The position numbers and the translations under genes are program-made. 64,000 nt of DNA from Ypsolopha sequella (taxonomy: Eukaryota; Arthropoda; Insecta; Lepidoptera; Ypsolophidae): contig OW203986.1 in assembly GCA_934047225.1 (NCBI GenBank), forward strand, positions 23,501,221-23,565,220, read 5' to 3'. Each line of letters begins with the position of its first letter. The first letter of the stretch is position 1. This document shows, in pieces, positions 1-11,849 of the stretch. Under the pieces are notes generated by a model. The model worked only from the letters and a program-made list of their open reading frames with translations. It was not told where the DNA came from and searched no databases.

Positions 1-2930
1 CTAGAATTTAAGCGGTGAGTATCAGGCAGTGTATCAAGTAACTGTTGACAGTTACTAGACCACTTGACGAGCTCAAAGCCACCGGCCTTAAGCAATCCTA
101 CCAGCTCATCTCTGAGCTGTAAAGAGCCCTGCACGGTGGGCGTGCTATAGCAGATGTCGTCCATGTAACAGTTTCGTGCGGCTGCAGTAGCGGCGAGCGG
201 GTACGCTGAACTCCCATCCTCACAGAGTTTCCTGACTACTCTCATCGCAAGGAAAGGGCTACTACGTAGTCCAAAGCAGACGCGATTGAACTGATAAGCG
301 ATAAGCGGTGAACACGTGTCAAAGCGGTATAAAAACTTTTGAAATTTGCGATCATCGGCGTTAACCAAAACTTGTAAGAACATTTGTTTGATATCCGAGG
401 TAAAAGCGATTTCATACAAGCGGAAGTCAAGTAAAATTAAAAACAAATCGTTTTGCAAATTAGCACCTGTGTGCAGCGTGTCATTTAATGACACACGAGT
501 ACCATCAGCGGAGTCAGTCTTAGTACTGGCATTCATACAAATACGCACCTTTGTCGTTGATTTATCAACACGCACTACGGGATGATGCGGAATATAATAA
601 CCAAGAGATAATTGGTCATCATTATGAAGCGGGGATATGTAACCTTTAGTTAGGTATTCATTTATTATATTGTTATACTCGGAACGTAAATCTGCGTTAG
701 AAACAAACCTACGCTCAAGAGACATAAAACACTTTTTTGCGTGATGGTACGAGTTTCCTAGTATGTTAGGATTCCGTGCGAACGGTAAAGAAACCGAATA
801 GCGACCAGCGGGGTCACGTGACACATTGTTAATAAATAATTTTTCACATTCATCATTTGCGGGACTAGAAGCAGGTTCACAATGCACCTCTTCTAATTGC
901 CAAAATTTTTGTAAAATAAAATCTATTGGCGGTTCAATCTCCATATAAGAGCATAACGAAATTGAACATGCGGTATTTTGGTAAACAGGCGTATTACCAA
1001 TTAGCGTAAAACCGAAGATGGTCTGAAATCCCGTCGGCGTACCCGGGGGACCAGAGACGCGGCCTGATAACAAGATATCCGCGAATAAAGATGCACCGAT
1101 AAGAATATCAATCTCGCCCGGTAAGTAAAATGTTTCATCAGCAAGTGTGATATATTTTAAATACGAAAGCGTAGACAAATCCACCTGCACCGATGGTAAG
1201 TTGTCGGTAATACGGTCGATTACATAAGTGTCAAGCGAAATTGAAACCGAATCATCAAATCGTGAAAACAATTTAAGGTTTGTCGCACCCTTAATTGGGT
1301 TTGATGAAGAGCCGATGCCCTTAACAAAAGCGCGGGGAATTTTCTCATATTTTAAGTTAAGCTTCTCACAACAGGAAACCGTCGAAAAACTGGATTGTGA
1401 CGCAGGGTCGCAGAGCGCACGTAGACGGACAGACATACCGTTAGAATCTTTCACGATCACTTGAATTGTACCTAAAAGGCATGTTTCATTACGCTGCGAG
1501 TTAGGCTGTAAGTTACATAAAGAAATATTATTACTCGCAGTTGGTACGGATTGAGAATCATTAGTCATATGTTCTGTGTTAGTCGCCGATACGGCAGGAT
1601 CCACCAACCTCGAAGATTGCGTATGTGTGCGTGGAGACACGGTAATATTTTGACCAAGCGCGGTGTGAGTATTCATCACATTTTGTTTGCGGCACAACAT
1701 CGAATGGTGTTTACAATTACAATGGCGGCAATTATAAGACGATTTACAAGCGGAATTGTTATGCGTAATACTTAAACAATTGGTGCAACCGTTATTAGAT
1801 TTGATGAACTGAAATCTTTTCTCGATATCTAGTTTCACAAATTCGGGACACTTATATAAATTATAGTGTTTTAATTGTTTACATAGCGGACAACAATTAT
1901 TATTGGTCGAAGCGGAGACAAAAGCATGGGTTGACTTGGTACTGTACCCGGTTTTGTTGTTATTATTATTAACGGAGCGGTTCGGAGCGGGAGCGGTAAT
2001 TGCGGGTGCAGTGCGGTTCAGTATCTTAGTTTGTTCCCGTAAAAATGATATTAATTCATCATAATGGGGTAAATCGGAACCACGTTTAAACATTTCAAAT
2101 GAACGAGCGGTTTCAACATCAAGTTTTTTAAGGGCCAAATACATAAGGATAAAATCCGAAAGATCTTTAATATTCAGCGATTTTAAACACGAAACAGCGG
2201 AACAGAACTTGTCTAAAAACAAGTCCAAGTTTTTTGAACTAGCGGTAGTTAAAGGGCGAAATTCAAACATTTGATCCAAATAAGTAGTGGCTAAACTACG
2301 CGAGTCTTGAAAAGTAGAAACGAGTGTTTTCCAGATTATGTCGTAGTTAGTTGCGTTCGGTGTGATTCCAGAACAAATCGAAAGTGCCCGGCCAGAAAGT
2401 TTACCCATCAGGTATTGTACTCGTTCGTTGTCGGTCAAGTCCGGATTATCGTGAATCGTGGTTTTAAATGTTTCATAGAATGTTGGCCACATAGTAGCTT
2501 CACCAGAAAAACCAACGAGTTCCAGTTTTGGAAGCTTGATAGTAGGTTTTTTGGGACATTCCATGTCAAGTGGAGCTTTAACTTTAGAGTCAGCCGATTT
2601 CGAAGAATGTGATAACTTCCGGTTGATGTATTTGCAATGGGAGTAAAGATCCTCAAAAGCTGACCAACTTTGATAATTTGGTTCAAAATTAGGATTTATC
2701 AATACCTCTGTGTCATTAATTTCATCTATGATTACATGAATTTCTGAGCGTACAGTATCCAAAGTTTCGACATTGGCCATAAACAATTCTGCCGAAGAAA
2801 CATCCTCTAAAGCGGTTTTAGAAAAGTCATAAACTCTCTGAAGGCGATTAAACAATTCTTGCCTTTTATTTTTAAGCTTCTTTAAACTATACGACATCTT
2901 TAATTTTGCAGCTTCTGCGGAATTTGGCAT
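1..2930 (-). CDS. BEL/Pao retrotransposon gag-pol polyprotein, truncated by the window edge
   Basis: One minus-strand frame is open from an ATG at 2930 to the left edge, about 976 codons with no stop found. In order it shows a basic gag N-terminus, a Cys/His-rich zinc-knuckle block near 1690-1900, an aspartic-protease-like stretch around the codons for DPASQSSF near 1400, and a Pao-type reverse transcriptase with NDTLHTGANLQ, FGLRSSPF and the catalytic YMDD at 156-167, followed by FELVKWSSN. RNase H and integrase would lie left of the window. The order gag-PR-RT in one frame and the RT motifs place it in BEL/Pao rather than Gypsy or Copia. The intact frame suggests a young copy. The rest of pol and the 3' LTR are not visible, so activity cannot be judged. 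Confidence 0.9.
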   Translation of the reverse strand, partial: MPNSAEAAKLKMSYSLKKLKNKRQELFNRLQRVYDFSKTALEDVSSAELFMANVETLDTVRSEIHVIIDEINDTEVLINPNFEPNYQSWSAFEDLYSHCKYINRKLSHSSKSADSKVKAPLDMECPKKPTIKLPKLELVGFSGEATMWPTFYETFKTTIHDNPDLTDNERVQYLMGKLSGRALSICSGITPNATNYDIIWKTLVSTFQDSRSLATTYLDQMFEFRPLTTASSKNLDLFLDKFCSAVSCLKSLNIKDLSDFILMYLALKKLDVETARSFEMFKRGSDLPHYDELISFLREQTKILNRTAPAITAPAPNRSVNNNNNKTGYSTKSTHAFVSASTNNNCCPLCKQLKHYNLYKCPEFVKLDIEKRFQFIKSNNGCTNCLSITHNNSACKSSYNCRHCNCKHHSMLCRKQNVMNTHTALGQNITVSPRTHTQSSRLVDPAVSATNTEHMTNDSQSVPTASNNISLCNLQPNSQRNETCLLGTIQVIVKDSNGMSVRLRALCDPASQSSFSTVSCCEKLNLKYEKIPRAFVKGIGSSSNPIKGATNLKLFSRFDDSVSISLDTYVIDRITDNLPSVQVDLSTLSYLKYITLADETFYLPGEIDILIGASLFADILLSGRVSGPPGTPTGFQTIFGFTLIGNTPVYQNTACSISLCSYMEIEPPIDFILQKFWQLEEVHCEPASSPANDECEKLFINNVSRDPAGRYSVSLPFARNPNILGNSYHHAKKCFMSLERRFVSNADLRSEYNNIINEYLTKGYISPLHNDDQLSLGYYIPHHPVVRVDKSTTKVRICMNASTKTDSADGTRVSLNDTLHTGANLQNDLFLILLDFRLYEIAFTSDIKQMFLQVLVNADDRKFQKFLYRFDTCSPLIAYQFNRVCFGLRSSPFLAMRVVRKLCEDGSSAYPLAATAAARNCYMDDICYSTPTVQGSLQLRDELVGLLKAGGFELVKWSSNCQQLLDTLPDTHRLNS

Positions 2931-2959
2931 GTTATATAGTACAAAGTTAGGCAAGTACC

Positions 2960-3882
2960 AGAACTATTGAAAGTTTTATACTGACTACAACATAGAATAA
3001 TGCTAATGAGTTAGAGATAACACGGGCGGCGGACGAACCTGTGTACGAGTACCTCTCGATAATATTAAGAATTAGCAGGTAGGCAGATAATATTTTCTGT
3101 GAAATGATCAAATGGTATAATCGCAGCGGATAAATTAACAGAATGGCGTATTTCACTGTAGATAATTTATAATTTCCAGTATATAGGAAATGGAATCACT
3201 AATATTTTGACGAATGCGGGGTTTTAATGCATAGATAATGCAAATAAGAGCGGGAATGCGGGGTAATACTGCGGGCAGAGTGAAAATTAGAGCGGAATTC
3301 ACGTGTTCTTTAGACAAAGAACATGAAGATAGCGGTTGGAAATACCAAAAAATGGTTATAGATCGCAGATCAAAGGGCCTAAAATGGATCTAGATCCGGC
3401 TCGAATGGCCAAAAAATGAGCACGCGATATGACGGCAGTGCTTTGTATCACCATAGGTTTTAAAAAATAGCGGGAAGTGAAGAGAAATAATTACGAAGAT
3501 GAAAGATCTGACCTTGGGAAGGAGCTGCATGCACCACAAACCACGCTTCGCCTGAGCCACCAAGTCTCTGGTGTTCTCCAAGATGGTTTTCTTCTTCCTC
3601 TTCGTGCCTGGTTGCGCTCTTCTCGGCTAATCTTCTTCGTAATAGTAATAGATGAAAATGAGGCGCACAGCGGGTGCGATCTCAAAATGGCGGGCGGTAG
3701 GGTCGAGGTAGGACCTAGTCGAATGACAATCAGCGTATACCTCCGGCGTGAAAGGCTTCTGATTGACGACTGATTGATTTGCGTCCAAAACTAAGCGGGT
3801 GGAGATGCAGCGAAAATGACAGTTGAAAATATTAATTCACAACTACCCCGCAGTATGAGAGCCACAAGAAGTGGCGCGAACA
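2960..3882 (-). mobile_element. Probable 5' LTR of the BEL/Pao element
   Basis: The stretch between the gag ATG and 3882 contains no credible ORF and shares the base habits of the element, notably repeated AGCGG on the plus strand. Read on the minus strand its outer end starts TGTTCGCGCCACTT at 3882, a TGTT start as is common in BEL LTRs. The inner end is uncertain: a TGG-starting primer-binding-site candidate lies at about 2950-2960. The partner LTR is outside the window, so the boundaries and the target duplication could not be checked. Confidence 0.45.
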
Positions 3883-3927
3883 GCTACCAATATCTCTCTT
3901 GCAGCATGATCAAAAAAAAAATCTTTA

Positions 3928-4345
3928 ACCCCCGAGGGTTAACTAACCCAAGGGAGAGTTAACTAACCCGACATTTCATTAGTCCTATTGTACCATGACA
4001 ATGCCGAAGCGGGTTAGTAAACCCGAGTTAAGCGATTGTTTGACATTTAACATTTATTTAGAATGTCATCAAAAAGTAATTAGTTGCAACCAATGAGGAA
4101 TAGTATCTATATAATGTCGTTGGAAACAACACAATTTAAGTCAAACTGGTAACATTACTTCGCTAACCCGAGTTTAACTCGAAGCGAGACTGCGAGAGTC
4201 GGGTTAAATTCTGATGACTTTCTCTTAGTTTAACCCTAGTTTAACCCGAAGTTTTGATTGGTGCAAGCGAGCTTTTTCTTAACCCTCTATTTTTGACTTA
4301 ACCCTTGTTAAAGTTGAGTTAAGAACATGCTGCAAGTGGGTTAGT
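3928..4345. repeat. TTAACCC-rich repeat block
   Basis: Both ends of this 400-bp block carry many copies of GGGTTAA/TTAACCC-type words in both orientations, around an AT-rich core that lacks them. The layout resembles a non-autonomous DNA element with subterminal repeats. It is not the insect telomere repeat TTAGG. No target duplication was identified. Confidence 0.4.
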
Positions 4346-4599
4346 CACACTTAAAAGGAAAGGAGGGGTTGGAGGTTCAACATCTGAAATTTATCCTATG
4401 AACATGTTTTGAACATGTTAAGAATAAAAACAAAATTGGTGGGGTCAAAACTCGGAAAATGGAATGTTGAATTTAGATACATCGAGTATCAGGGTATACT
4501 TTTCTAGAATCCCTTGACCTCCAAAATGCCCAAGTGTTTATTTTTTGGGCATACAGAAAAGATGAATGTAAGCTGAGGGACAAAATGTCAGCATGCGAG

Positions 4600-5095
4600 T
4601 AGCCTGTAGCAGCGTGTGGCTGTGTGATCAATCAGTTACTATCCGCTTGGCATGGTCAGTCCCTGGATGGGTGACCATTATTGGCATTTAAATCTTGGAA
4701 AGCACGTAAAGCTGTTGGTCCGGGCTAATATCGAAAGATAATGGTCGTTAAGCCTGAACAACTCTGTTTGCCACTAACCACACGACAAGAAGAAGGGATG
4801 AAAACATAAAACGCAAGGTTTGCGGCGGAAACTAATTTTAAGATCGTGGCAAATGGAGGTCTGTAGGTTTGGCCTTCTCTTATTTATGTAGTTTTTACGT
4901 GTTAGGATTAGTGTTAAGGCCGTAGGTAGATAAGGGTTACCTATAACTATAAACCAATAACCTGCCAGAAAGCGTGTACTGTCCGGGTCTGGCCAGCCGC
5001 TGCTGGATGCCACGAGCGAACTTGACAGTCGCATGCCGAGCCCACTCGTACCGTTTGTTGACACCGATCGCTGCCAATCCTTTCTTGACGCATTC
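4600..5095. repeat. Dispersed repeat with 5S-like CTGGATGGGTGACC, copy 1
   Basis: Shares with 54650-55095 the order CTGGATGG..., a CACGTTAAGCTGTTG-like word, GATATCGAAAGATAAT and CCACTAACCACACAAGAAGAA. The GGATGGGTGACC word matches the internal promoter region of insect 5S rRNA, which suggests a SINE3-like origin. The downstream part up to 5100 has no counterpart that I could align. Confidence 0.45.
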
Positions 5096-5879
5096 CCTGC
5101 AATTTGAATTTAATTATATATTAATTTTATTAAGTCTTATATTAATTTTTGTGTCAAGCTGCTTTTAGTTTATACTAGTACTAACATTAGGTTAGGCATA
5201 ATATATAAGATGAGTTGTCAATTCGAGTTTTAATTCGCCGGATTTCTTAAGAGGGTGGCCTACCCTAGCAACTTTTTTTATTACCCATCCAGCACAATGA
5301 CTACAATGGCAAAGACCTTATTTGCTTATAATAGAGGCGGTTATATGTTGGCTTATTGGTCTCTTTTTCTTGGAGTAATACTAATGATCACGCAGCGAAA
5401 CAACAAATTGGTGTGTTTTAAGCTAATACTGAAATATTTTGAAGGCAAAAAATATTGGATTTAAGTACTGAATCCCTTTATATTTCTATTTCCTATTTTA
5501 TGAAAAAAAAATAAAAATTTACCTCTTAACCGCGTCCTTGAAACGAACGTTTGTAGACAAAAAAAAAGAGGGTGGAAAACATTTTAAAAAGTCTTAATTC
5601 ATTGTTTATAAGTAGAATCCCTAGAAAAAGATTAATAAAACAAATATATATTTTCGATACAAGGAGAGCCCGGATTTCTTCAAACGAATCTTCGAAAGTC
5701 TGGCGATGTTCATGCTCTAGGCTCATTTAGTGTTTCGTTGCGGAGAGCTAGGGTGGTTCCCGAAGTAGCGAACTCACTACATAATATAGAAATAGTCTCA
5801 ATAGCAGGATTCTTATTCTTGTGCATATATGCGATACTCAAAACAACACTGATCAAATCGTTTGTGACATAATATTGTA

Positions 5880-6302
5880 ATTTAATAAAATTGTTCGTGA
5901 ATTTTGCTTATACCATCATTTCTCGATGGATCGAGCAACTTTAGGACAGTGCCCAGTGACAGTGACGATGTTGTGAGTTCGTTTTGTTTAATAACCGCGC
6001 CTAATAACAAACAATTGGAACAATTAAAAGAATCAAGTGCATCCACCATCCCACCTCCTTCGACGACGCGACGCAGCCAACGCAACGCTCAGCGCACGAC
6101 CAATGCGTGCAGCTCACCGATCGGCGGCTGCCAGTGCCCATTTGACAACGTTCGTCCTAAGAACGACACTCGCCTTGATAATGCCGAAATTGTATCGGTG
6201 AAACGGTTGGCACATAGTCAACAACAATCACACGTGAGTGTTCAAGCCGTATATAATAATAATTTAGTATGTCACGCGAGTTTTAATAATATATTACCAT
6301 AA
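5880..6302 (+). repeat. Dispersed repeat fragment (possible LINE tail)
   Basis: The segment 6140-6270 recurs in reverse orientation at about 25270-25395, with near identity over roughly 120 bp including ACACTCGCCTTGATAATG. An open frame spans 5904-6302, but its product has no recognisable domain and its second half lies in the repeat, so I do not call it a gene. Confidence 0.45.
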
Positions 6303-6819
6303 TTTATTATTTTCTCGTTATTTTTCAGAAAAGCACTATTAAATATCTTGACCAAAGAATATATTAGTACCTACTTTTCTACCGTAGTACCTACGTTTTA
6401 CCTATAACAGTGTTACTTTTCACTCCAGACCTAAGCCCATAAAAATAGAAAAAAAAAAGCTTTGAGTCAGAGAAACCAACATGACTACTAACTTCTTACT
6501 CTTCTTCTTTTGAGACTTCTGATGTCGGAGGTTCACAAAGTACTGGTAAGCCTGATCGGGCATGCAGGGTTCATCAGCATCCAACATGCGTCGGAAACGT
6601 GCAATCTGGAAATAAGTAGGTTTTATCTTGCTTTGTTATGGCACAGCCACTTGGCCCCGCGTCGGGCGCCAATAAAAACATTGGTACAGTTAAAAATACA
6701 GATTTCAGGGGATATGGTAAGGCGTGCGCTTGCGAACGCGTGAGGCCAAAAACAGGATGAGTTTCGATGAAATTCGTTCGTTTTGCAATAGTTTTGCACG
6801 AGTGTCCCAATGTCTAAAT

Positions 6820-7018
6820 CAGGGGTCTTCAACCTTTTTTAGCTGGAGGGCCAATAATCTATTCCAGGTCTGTCAAAGGGCCGCACGTAAACATACCACC
6901 TCAACAATAATTTAAAACCAAACAAGTGAATTAAAAATGTCTTGTAGAATAGATGAAAATTTCCTTAGCCTCTGAGGGCCGCAGAAAAATGTCGCGGCGG
7001 GCCGCATGCCCGGTCTAA
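6820..7018 (+). mobile_element. hAT-like terminal fragment
   Basis: Starts CAGGGGTCTTCAACCTTTTT and then holds GGGCCGCA-type words including GGCGGGCCGCATGC. This terminal sequence is typical of hAT-superfamily elements of the Charlie/SPIN kind. No matching inverted end was found, so only one end seems present. Confidence 0.5.
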
Positions 7019-7524
7019 ATTATGTTCAGTTGCACACAATACTTTATCTACGACGGACTACGACCATAAAAAATATTGTCTCCGCGTAACATTATTTATA
7101 ATATTTACAACAATTTCACGAAAAATTAAAAGAATCAGGTGCGTTGTTTGGTAATCTGCCTAGGCCAATCAGAAGCCTCAAGGATAAAAAGTCGGGACTT
7201 ATTTCTCGTCGCTGTTGTTGGTGGACTATCTAGCAGGGTTTCAATAAATTGGGCAAATCGCAGCTCAGAATCGCGGTGTTATAATGTAACATTATAAAAC
7301 ACTGTAGGTAACTACTTATAAAACCGCATTTGATGTTGAAATTACCTTATTGTAATATGGGAGTAAATAAAAATATTTTCGCTATGTGATCGAGATCATC
7401 AAAGATTTTCTCATTATGAGTACCAACGCTTCATCCAACAATATGCACAGTCGTTCTTGAGATATGCTTCGGAGTTACGCTATAAGTATGGAATTACATT
7501 TTGGCGGAATCTTTAACTATGACA

Positions 7525-7567
7525 GAAATAAATTTCTATGTTTGAACACTTGGCGATTTATCCATCG
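7525..7567. repeat. Isolated end of the large fold-back family
   Basis: AAATAAATTTCTATGTTTG...CACTTGGCGATTTATCC matches the outer end of the 1.8-kb fold-back element at 51609-53398. Only about 43 bp are recognisable here. Confidence 0.45.
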
Positions 7568-7582
7568 CAAGATGTTATAAAT

Positions 7583-7790
7583 GTACGTTAAATCTTAAAC
7601 TGACTAGGTACGTTCTAAACGTACGTTAAATCATAAACTGACTGGGTACTTTCTAAACGTACTTTAAATCATAAACTGACTGGGTACGTCCTAAACGTAC
7701 GTTAAATAAATCTTAAACTGACTGGGTACGTTCTAAACGTTCGTTAAATCTTAAACTGACTAGGTACGTTCTAAACGTACGTTAAATCTT
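7583..7790. repeat. 38-bp minisatellite, about five units
   Basis: Five tandem units of about 38 bp, each containing TAAACTGACTRGGTAC and TCTAAACGTAC, with 0-3 substitutions between units and one 4-bp expansion (TAAA) in the fourth unit. Each unit also carries the small palindrome ACGTACGT or a variant of it. Confidence 0.9.
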
Positions 7791-8175
7791 CGTTTCTATT
7801 CTTTCATTAAATTTAAGAAACTGTTTACGTTTGCGTTGCCCCTTAATATTGTAGTTTTAGGGCTTTCTACCCAACCTTTATCCACTTATAATAATGATGT
7901 TTGTTTAACTGTACCTAACCCGTTCTACTTTTTATCATCTAAAGCCATAAATTCACAGGTTTCTTACAGCTTCTGGCGGCAAAACGGGGGCATGCTCTCT
8001 CCACGAAAAAACGACCCTGCGTCGGAGGGGACGAGCGATCCGCTCAACCCGTTCCGACATTATGGCGTTGTTGCGTCGCAAGCACCGCGCATGCTTCAAC
8101 ATGACGCGCCGCGACATCTTCACGTTTGACACTTTTGGAGCCCTGGAGACAATTTTATGTTATATCTTTAGGGTA

Positions 8176-8596
8176 TATACAGGTTGTTAGGAAAAGTACT
8201 TCGTTCTTTTAAACCATTTATCAAAGTATGTTAAGCGTGTTTATTATTTTTTTTAATATTAAAAAATTTATATATTTTTCAAAAACTTCATTAAATTGTT
8301 CAACCCTAGTTCAGAACGCAACATTGCGCGCCGCGCGCCGTGTGTAATTTGTGGTACAGTGAAGCTCAGCTCGGGTTAGACACTTTGAACTTTGTACCGT
8401 TATTATGCTACGCGCAATAACATCTTCAATGGTGCTTCGAGTGTTAGAAATAGCGAGCTTAGAAATAGGGCTAGCAACTTGATTTATTTTTTCTCTGTAT
8501 TTTTTTTTTGTTTTATTTATGTGTTTAATGCAATGTACTTCACTTGTACAAAACGTGGTTTAAAGGAACGAAGTACTTTTCCCAACACCCTGTATA
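8176..8596. mobile_element. Fold-back MITE, about 420 bp
   Basis: The left end TATACAGGTTGTTAGG and the right end CCCAACACCCTGTATA form an inverted repeat that continues for about 40 bp through AAAGTACTTCGTTC. The core is AT-rich and has no transposase frame. Ends in TATACAGG are shared in style with the element at 44238-44678. Confidence 0.7.
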
Positions 8597-10091
8597 TTAT
8601 TAAATTAACTTTAAAAATAATGGTTTCCACTATAAACTTTTTATAGAAAACCAGAATAGTGCAAAACATTAATTTTGTAGTGGAAAGTATTATTTTTGAA
8701 GGGCGTATGTAATATTTATATCACTAAAATTAGGGTGAGTGTCCAAAATAGCAATGCGCGCCGGAGCACCCCGCGGAGCCTGGTGAAGGAAACGTCGAGT
8801 TTTTATCGCAAAAATCAAAGTGAATCTTAGCTGTAAATCTATTTACGTATTTATTTATTTATATATAATATTTATTTATTTACAGTTTATGTATTGTTGT
8901 ATTATTTTTTTGTTGTTTTTTTGCTTTAATGTTATTCCATTAAGACCCAGTATCAAGATAAACTTTCGTCCAGCACCAACGCTTTTGTTTTTGATTAGTC
9001 TATCCTGCTCTAATAAACTGCTGCGCAAGCAACGCTACAGTTATTTTGAATTTACTTGTAACTTGTGACTTGTAACTAAAAATATTAAAAAAAATATTGA
9101 TGAAAATCTTTATGGGCGCTATCCTCAAAAAAACAGACCAAAAAGCTGTTTGTCCATAGTTTCGAGACCCATTTTTGTGTTTTTATCGAGGAAAGTTATT
9201 GTGATTGCGTTTTTGGCCTGTCAGAACACTAAACCATATCCTTGAAAATGACCTTAACTTACCTCTCAATAAAATATCAAAGATAATAGGTACTCGAAGA
9301 ACAACTATAAGCATCATATTGGGACCTAAAATCGTCAATGAAAAGAAGTTAAGTATGCAATTGTTTGGCTGCTGTTTAGTCACATCTGAAGCTCGCAGTG
9401 TTTTCCCCGATACCAGTGGGATCTAAGCCGATAGTATTTCTGTATGACAAAGAAATCAATAAGACCTAGGTTTGGCAGGCTTTGGTAGAGGGTGTGCTGG
9501 TCCTAGCGTCTTCGACTTGTATTCCCTCGTTATCTTGCGCCCGCGCACTATCATTTCTGGTACTGTCATGGGCACTGACTTCGTCGAATCTATAGAAGCA
9601 AAGCAAAATTAAAGTTTTATTATAAAAATTAGTTTTATTAGGGATGGGCCAAAGTTTGTTTCACCTTCGGTATTACCGAAGTTCGGCACCTTTTGCCGAA
9701 TTTATCGAAATTTGGCCGAAGTTGAATAACAAGTGAAGCTATAAGAAGCGTGATAAAGACCTGCAGCGTTTGCTCAAGAAATTATTCACAACCGTATAGG
9801 AATGACAAATACTTGATAGTACGGAAGAGATGAGAAAAAAAGAACATTTTATTGATTTGTTTTACCTGATGATGTAAGATACCCGCGGCGTCGCTCATGT
9901 GGTTACAGAAACAAATTAAACTACATTTACCCGGATAAAAAGTAGCATGCACTTCTTAGCCCTCCAAGCTTCGGTCCTTTCTCCGCTGCTGCGACGTAAC
10001 AAAAGTACAAACAAACACACTTTTGCATTTAGGATATGCTCTACTAGAGGCACAAAATAACCACTTACAGAAGGTTTACTTCGCATAACTA

Positions 10092-10227
10092 GCGAAAACA
10101 GGTGCACACACACATAAATGCGTACGTACGACGATCTCGGATGAAGTCGGTCGAATGCCAATACAAAAGTCTGCCGAGATCATCATACGTAGGTACGCGT
10201 CTATGCTTGTGTGCGTCTGTTTTCGCT
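10092..10227. repeat. Imperfect inverted repeat, arms about 50 bp
   Basis: The arms run from GCGAAAACAGGTGCACAC to the matching complement ending GTCTGTTTTCGC, meeting around CGATCTCGG/CCGAGATC. The several overlapping short ORFs on both strands between 9.9 and 10.6 kb are by-products of this symmetry and of a CA/TG-rich flank. Confidence 0.6.
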
Positions 10228-11849
10228 CCGTCGTCGTCGAGTCGGCCTTCTGGTTGTATCTATTTTGTGCTAGAGTCAAGGTAGCGGGTAGTCTCTACCC
10301 GCCCGCCCATCCCTCTTTCCTTCCCAAAGCGTGTTACGATAATATCAATGTACGGTACTCACTGCGTGTTGTTGAAGCGGCGCTTTTCGTTCCATTATCA
10401 TTAGGAGTGGGTTCGATAGGTACGGTGGGATTGGTAGCATTGCGTCCAGCATTGGATGCTACATTTGACACTGGCGTCGTTGGGGCGCTGGATAACTGCA
10501 TTGTCATTTGGGTCAGAAAAGGTATGATTTTTTTTAGATTTTTTAAATTACTTATATACAAAACTAATGCTGTTTTGCAAGTTTATCAGTTGCATTGATT
10601 GACGCAGGTGAATTTTCTATTTTAATCGAGATGATAGTATTTTGTCTTCTGCCAGTAGTTGATTGGTTTCAATAATATGATATCCTATTTACCAGATTAT
10701 TGCTTGTTTAGATTTTTTTTTTATAAATTTCTTCCAAGCGGGTGACGACCGCCATACATAACCTTCGTGGTTATTTTTTTATGACAACCCCAGTTGTAAC
10801 GTACGTCGAACTCCCGTACTTGCGAACAAACAGTCAAACTTCGTGTACAGAAGTCGTAAAAAACATTTGTTCAGCTCTTTTGTATTGAACGTTTGGTATT
10901 TTTAAAGTTCACTGATCGATGTAACCTATTTAAGGTAAATTATAACTCCTAAACTTAGACGAATAAACCAGCTCCTAAATAAATAAGGTGTAGCTTATCG
11001 ATGCTTATAAATAAATATTTACAGTGCTACAGTATCTGATAGCGTGTGGATGACAGTGACAGAGGGGCGCGGGCGCAGCTGTGAAACAAGGAGTATGGTA
11101 GCGGCGTTAGTTCTGATTTTGGACACAACCAATCCACGCGCCATAAGTCCTTGTAGCTGCAGGATACTAACTGCAGGATTGTAGGATTTCTGGGTTGACT
11201 TAAAAAATAACCACCAAGGTTATGAACCACATTCTGTGACTAGACATACCTAACCTTCTAACCTAACCTACTAGCTCTTTTCTCCGCTGAAGTATATCTG
11301 ATGGAGATATTTTGTGTGCAAAAAAGAATTTTTGATGTGGAATTTAATATTATCCGTTTTTATAATATGATTCTTTAAAAGATTTGTGTTTGCTAAGAAC
11401 TTAGAAAATGTTTTATTAATTTTTTCCATGTGGGTCACATTTGTAAAGTAAATTATTAAATAAATGTTTATTGACAGATTAAAATTAACCATCACATGGT
11501 TTTGCATGTACGTGTAACAAAATTGGATGAATTATCAGAAATTATCAGCATAAATAATTTGATTCGTTCCAAGACCAACAATTATATATTAACTAGCCGA
11601 TTAAACGTTTAGTCAGGGTAATGATAGTAGCAATTATTATTACCCTTTAATGCATGATTTATCAAACGTAGCCGTAATATCGACTGTCAAGTTTTAATTA
11701 TAACAGACGACTAGGCTTTACCCGCGACTCTATCTGCTCTCTGCCCATTTTCCTAGAATTGTATCGCTAAAAAGATTACTGTTCTACACCCCTTTAGTTA
11801 ATGCGCATTGTTCTCAATAACGTAAGTTAGAAACCCAGCTTTCGGAAAA

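Noticed and set aside
5904..6302. 132-codon ORF as a host gene
   Set aside because: The second half lies in a dispersed repeat with a reverse copy at 25.3 kb, and no domain is visible.
7583..7790. CRISPR-like array
   Set aside because: Repeats are directly contiguous with no unique spacers, and the organism is an animal; it is a minisatellite.
7836..8129. 97-codon plus-strand ORF
   Set aside because: No recognisable domain, no start context or splice partner; adjacent to repeats. Likely chance.
9640..9735. TAGGGATGGGCC and CCGAAG words resembling a hAT end
   Set aside because: No matching opposite end or 8-bp duplication was found; too short to call.
10334..10598. Ser/Thr/Pro/Asn-rich minus-strand ORF followed by a good GTGAGT donor near 10365
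   Set aside because: It could be a coding exon, but no domain, no partner exon and no upstream acceptor could be supported, and the strand opposite is also open over the same stretch.
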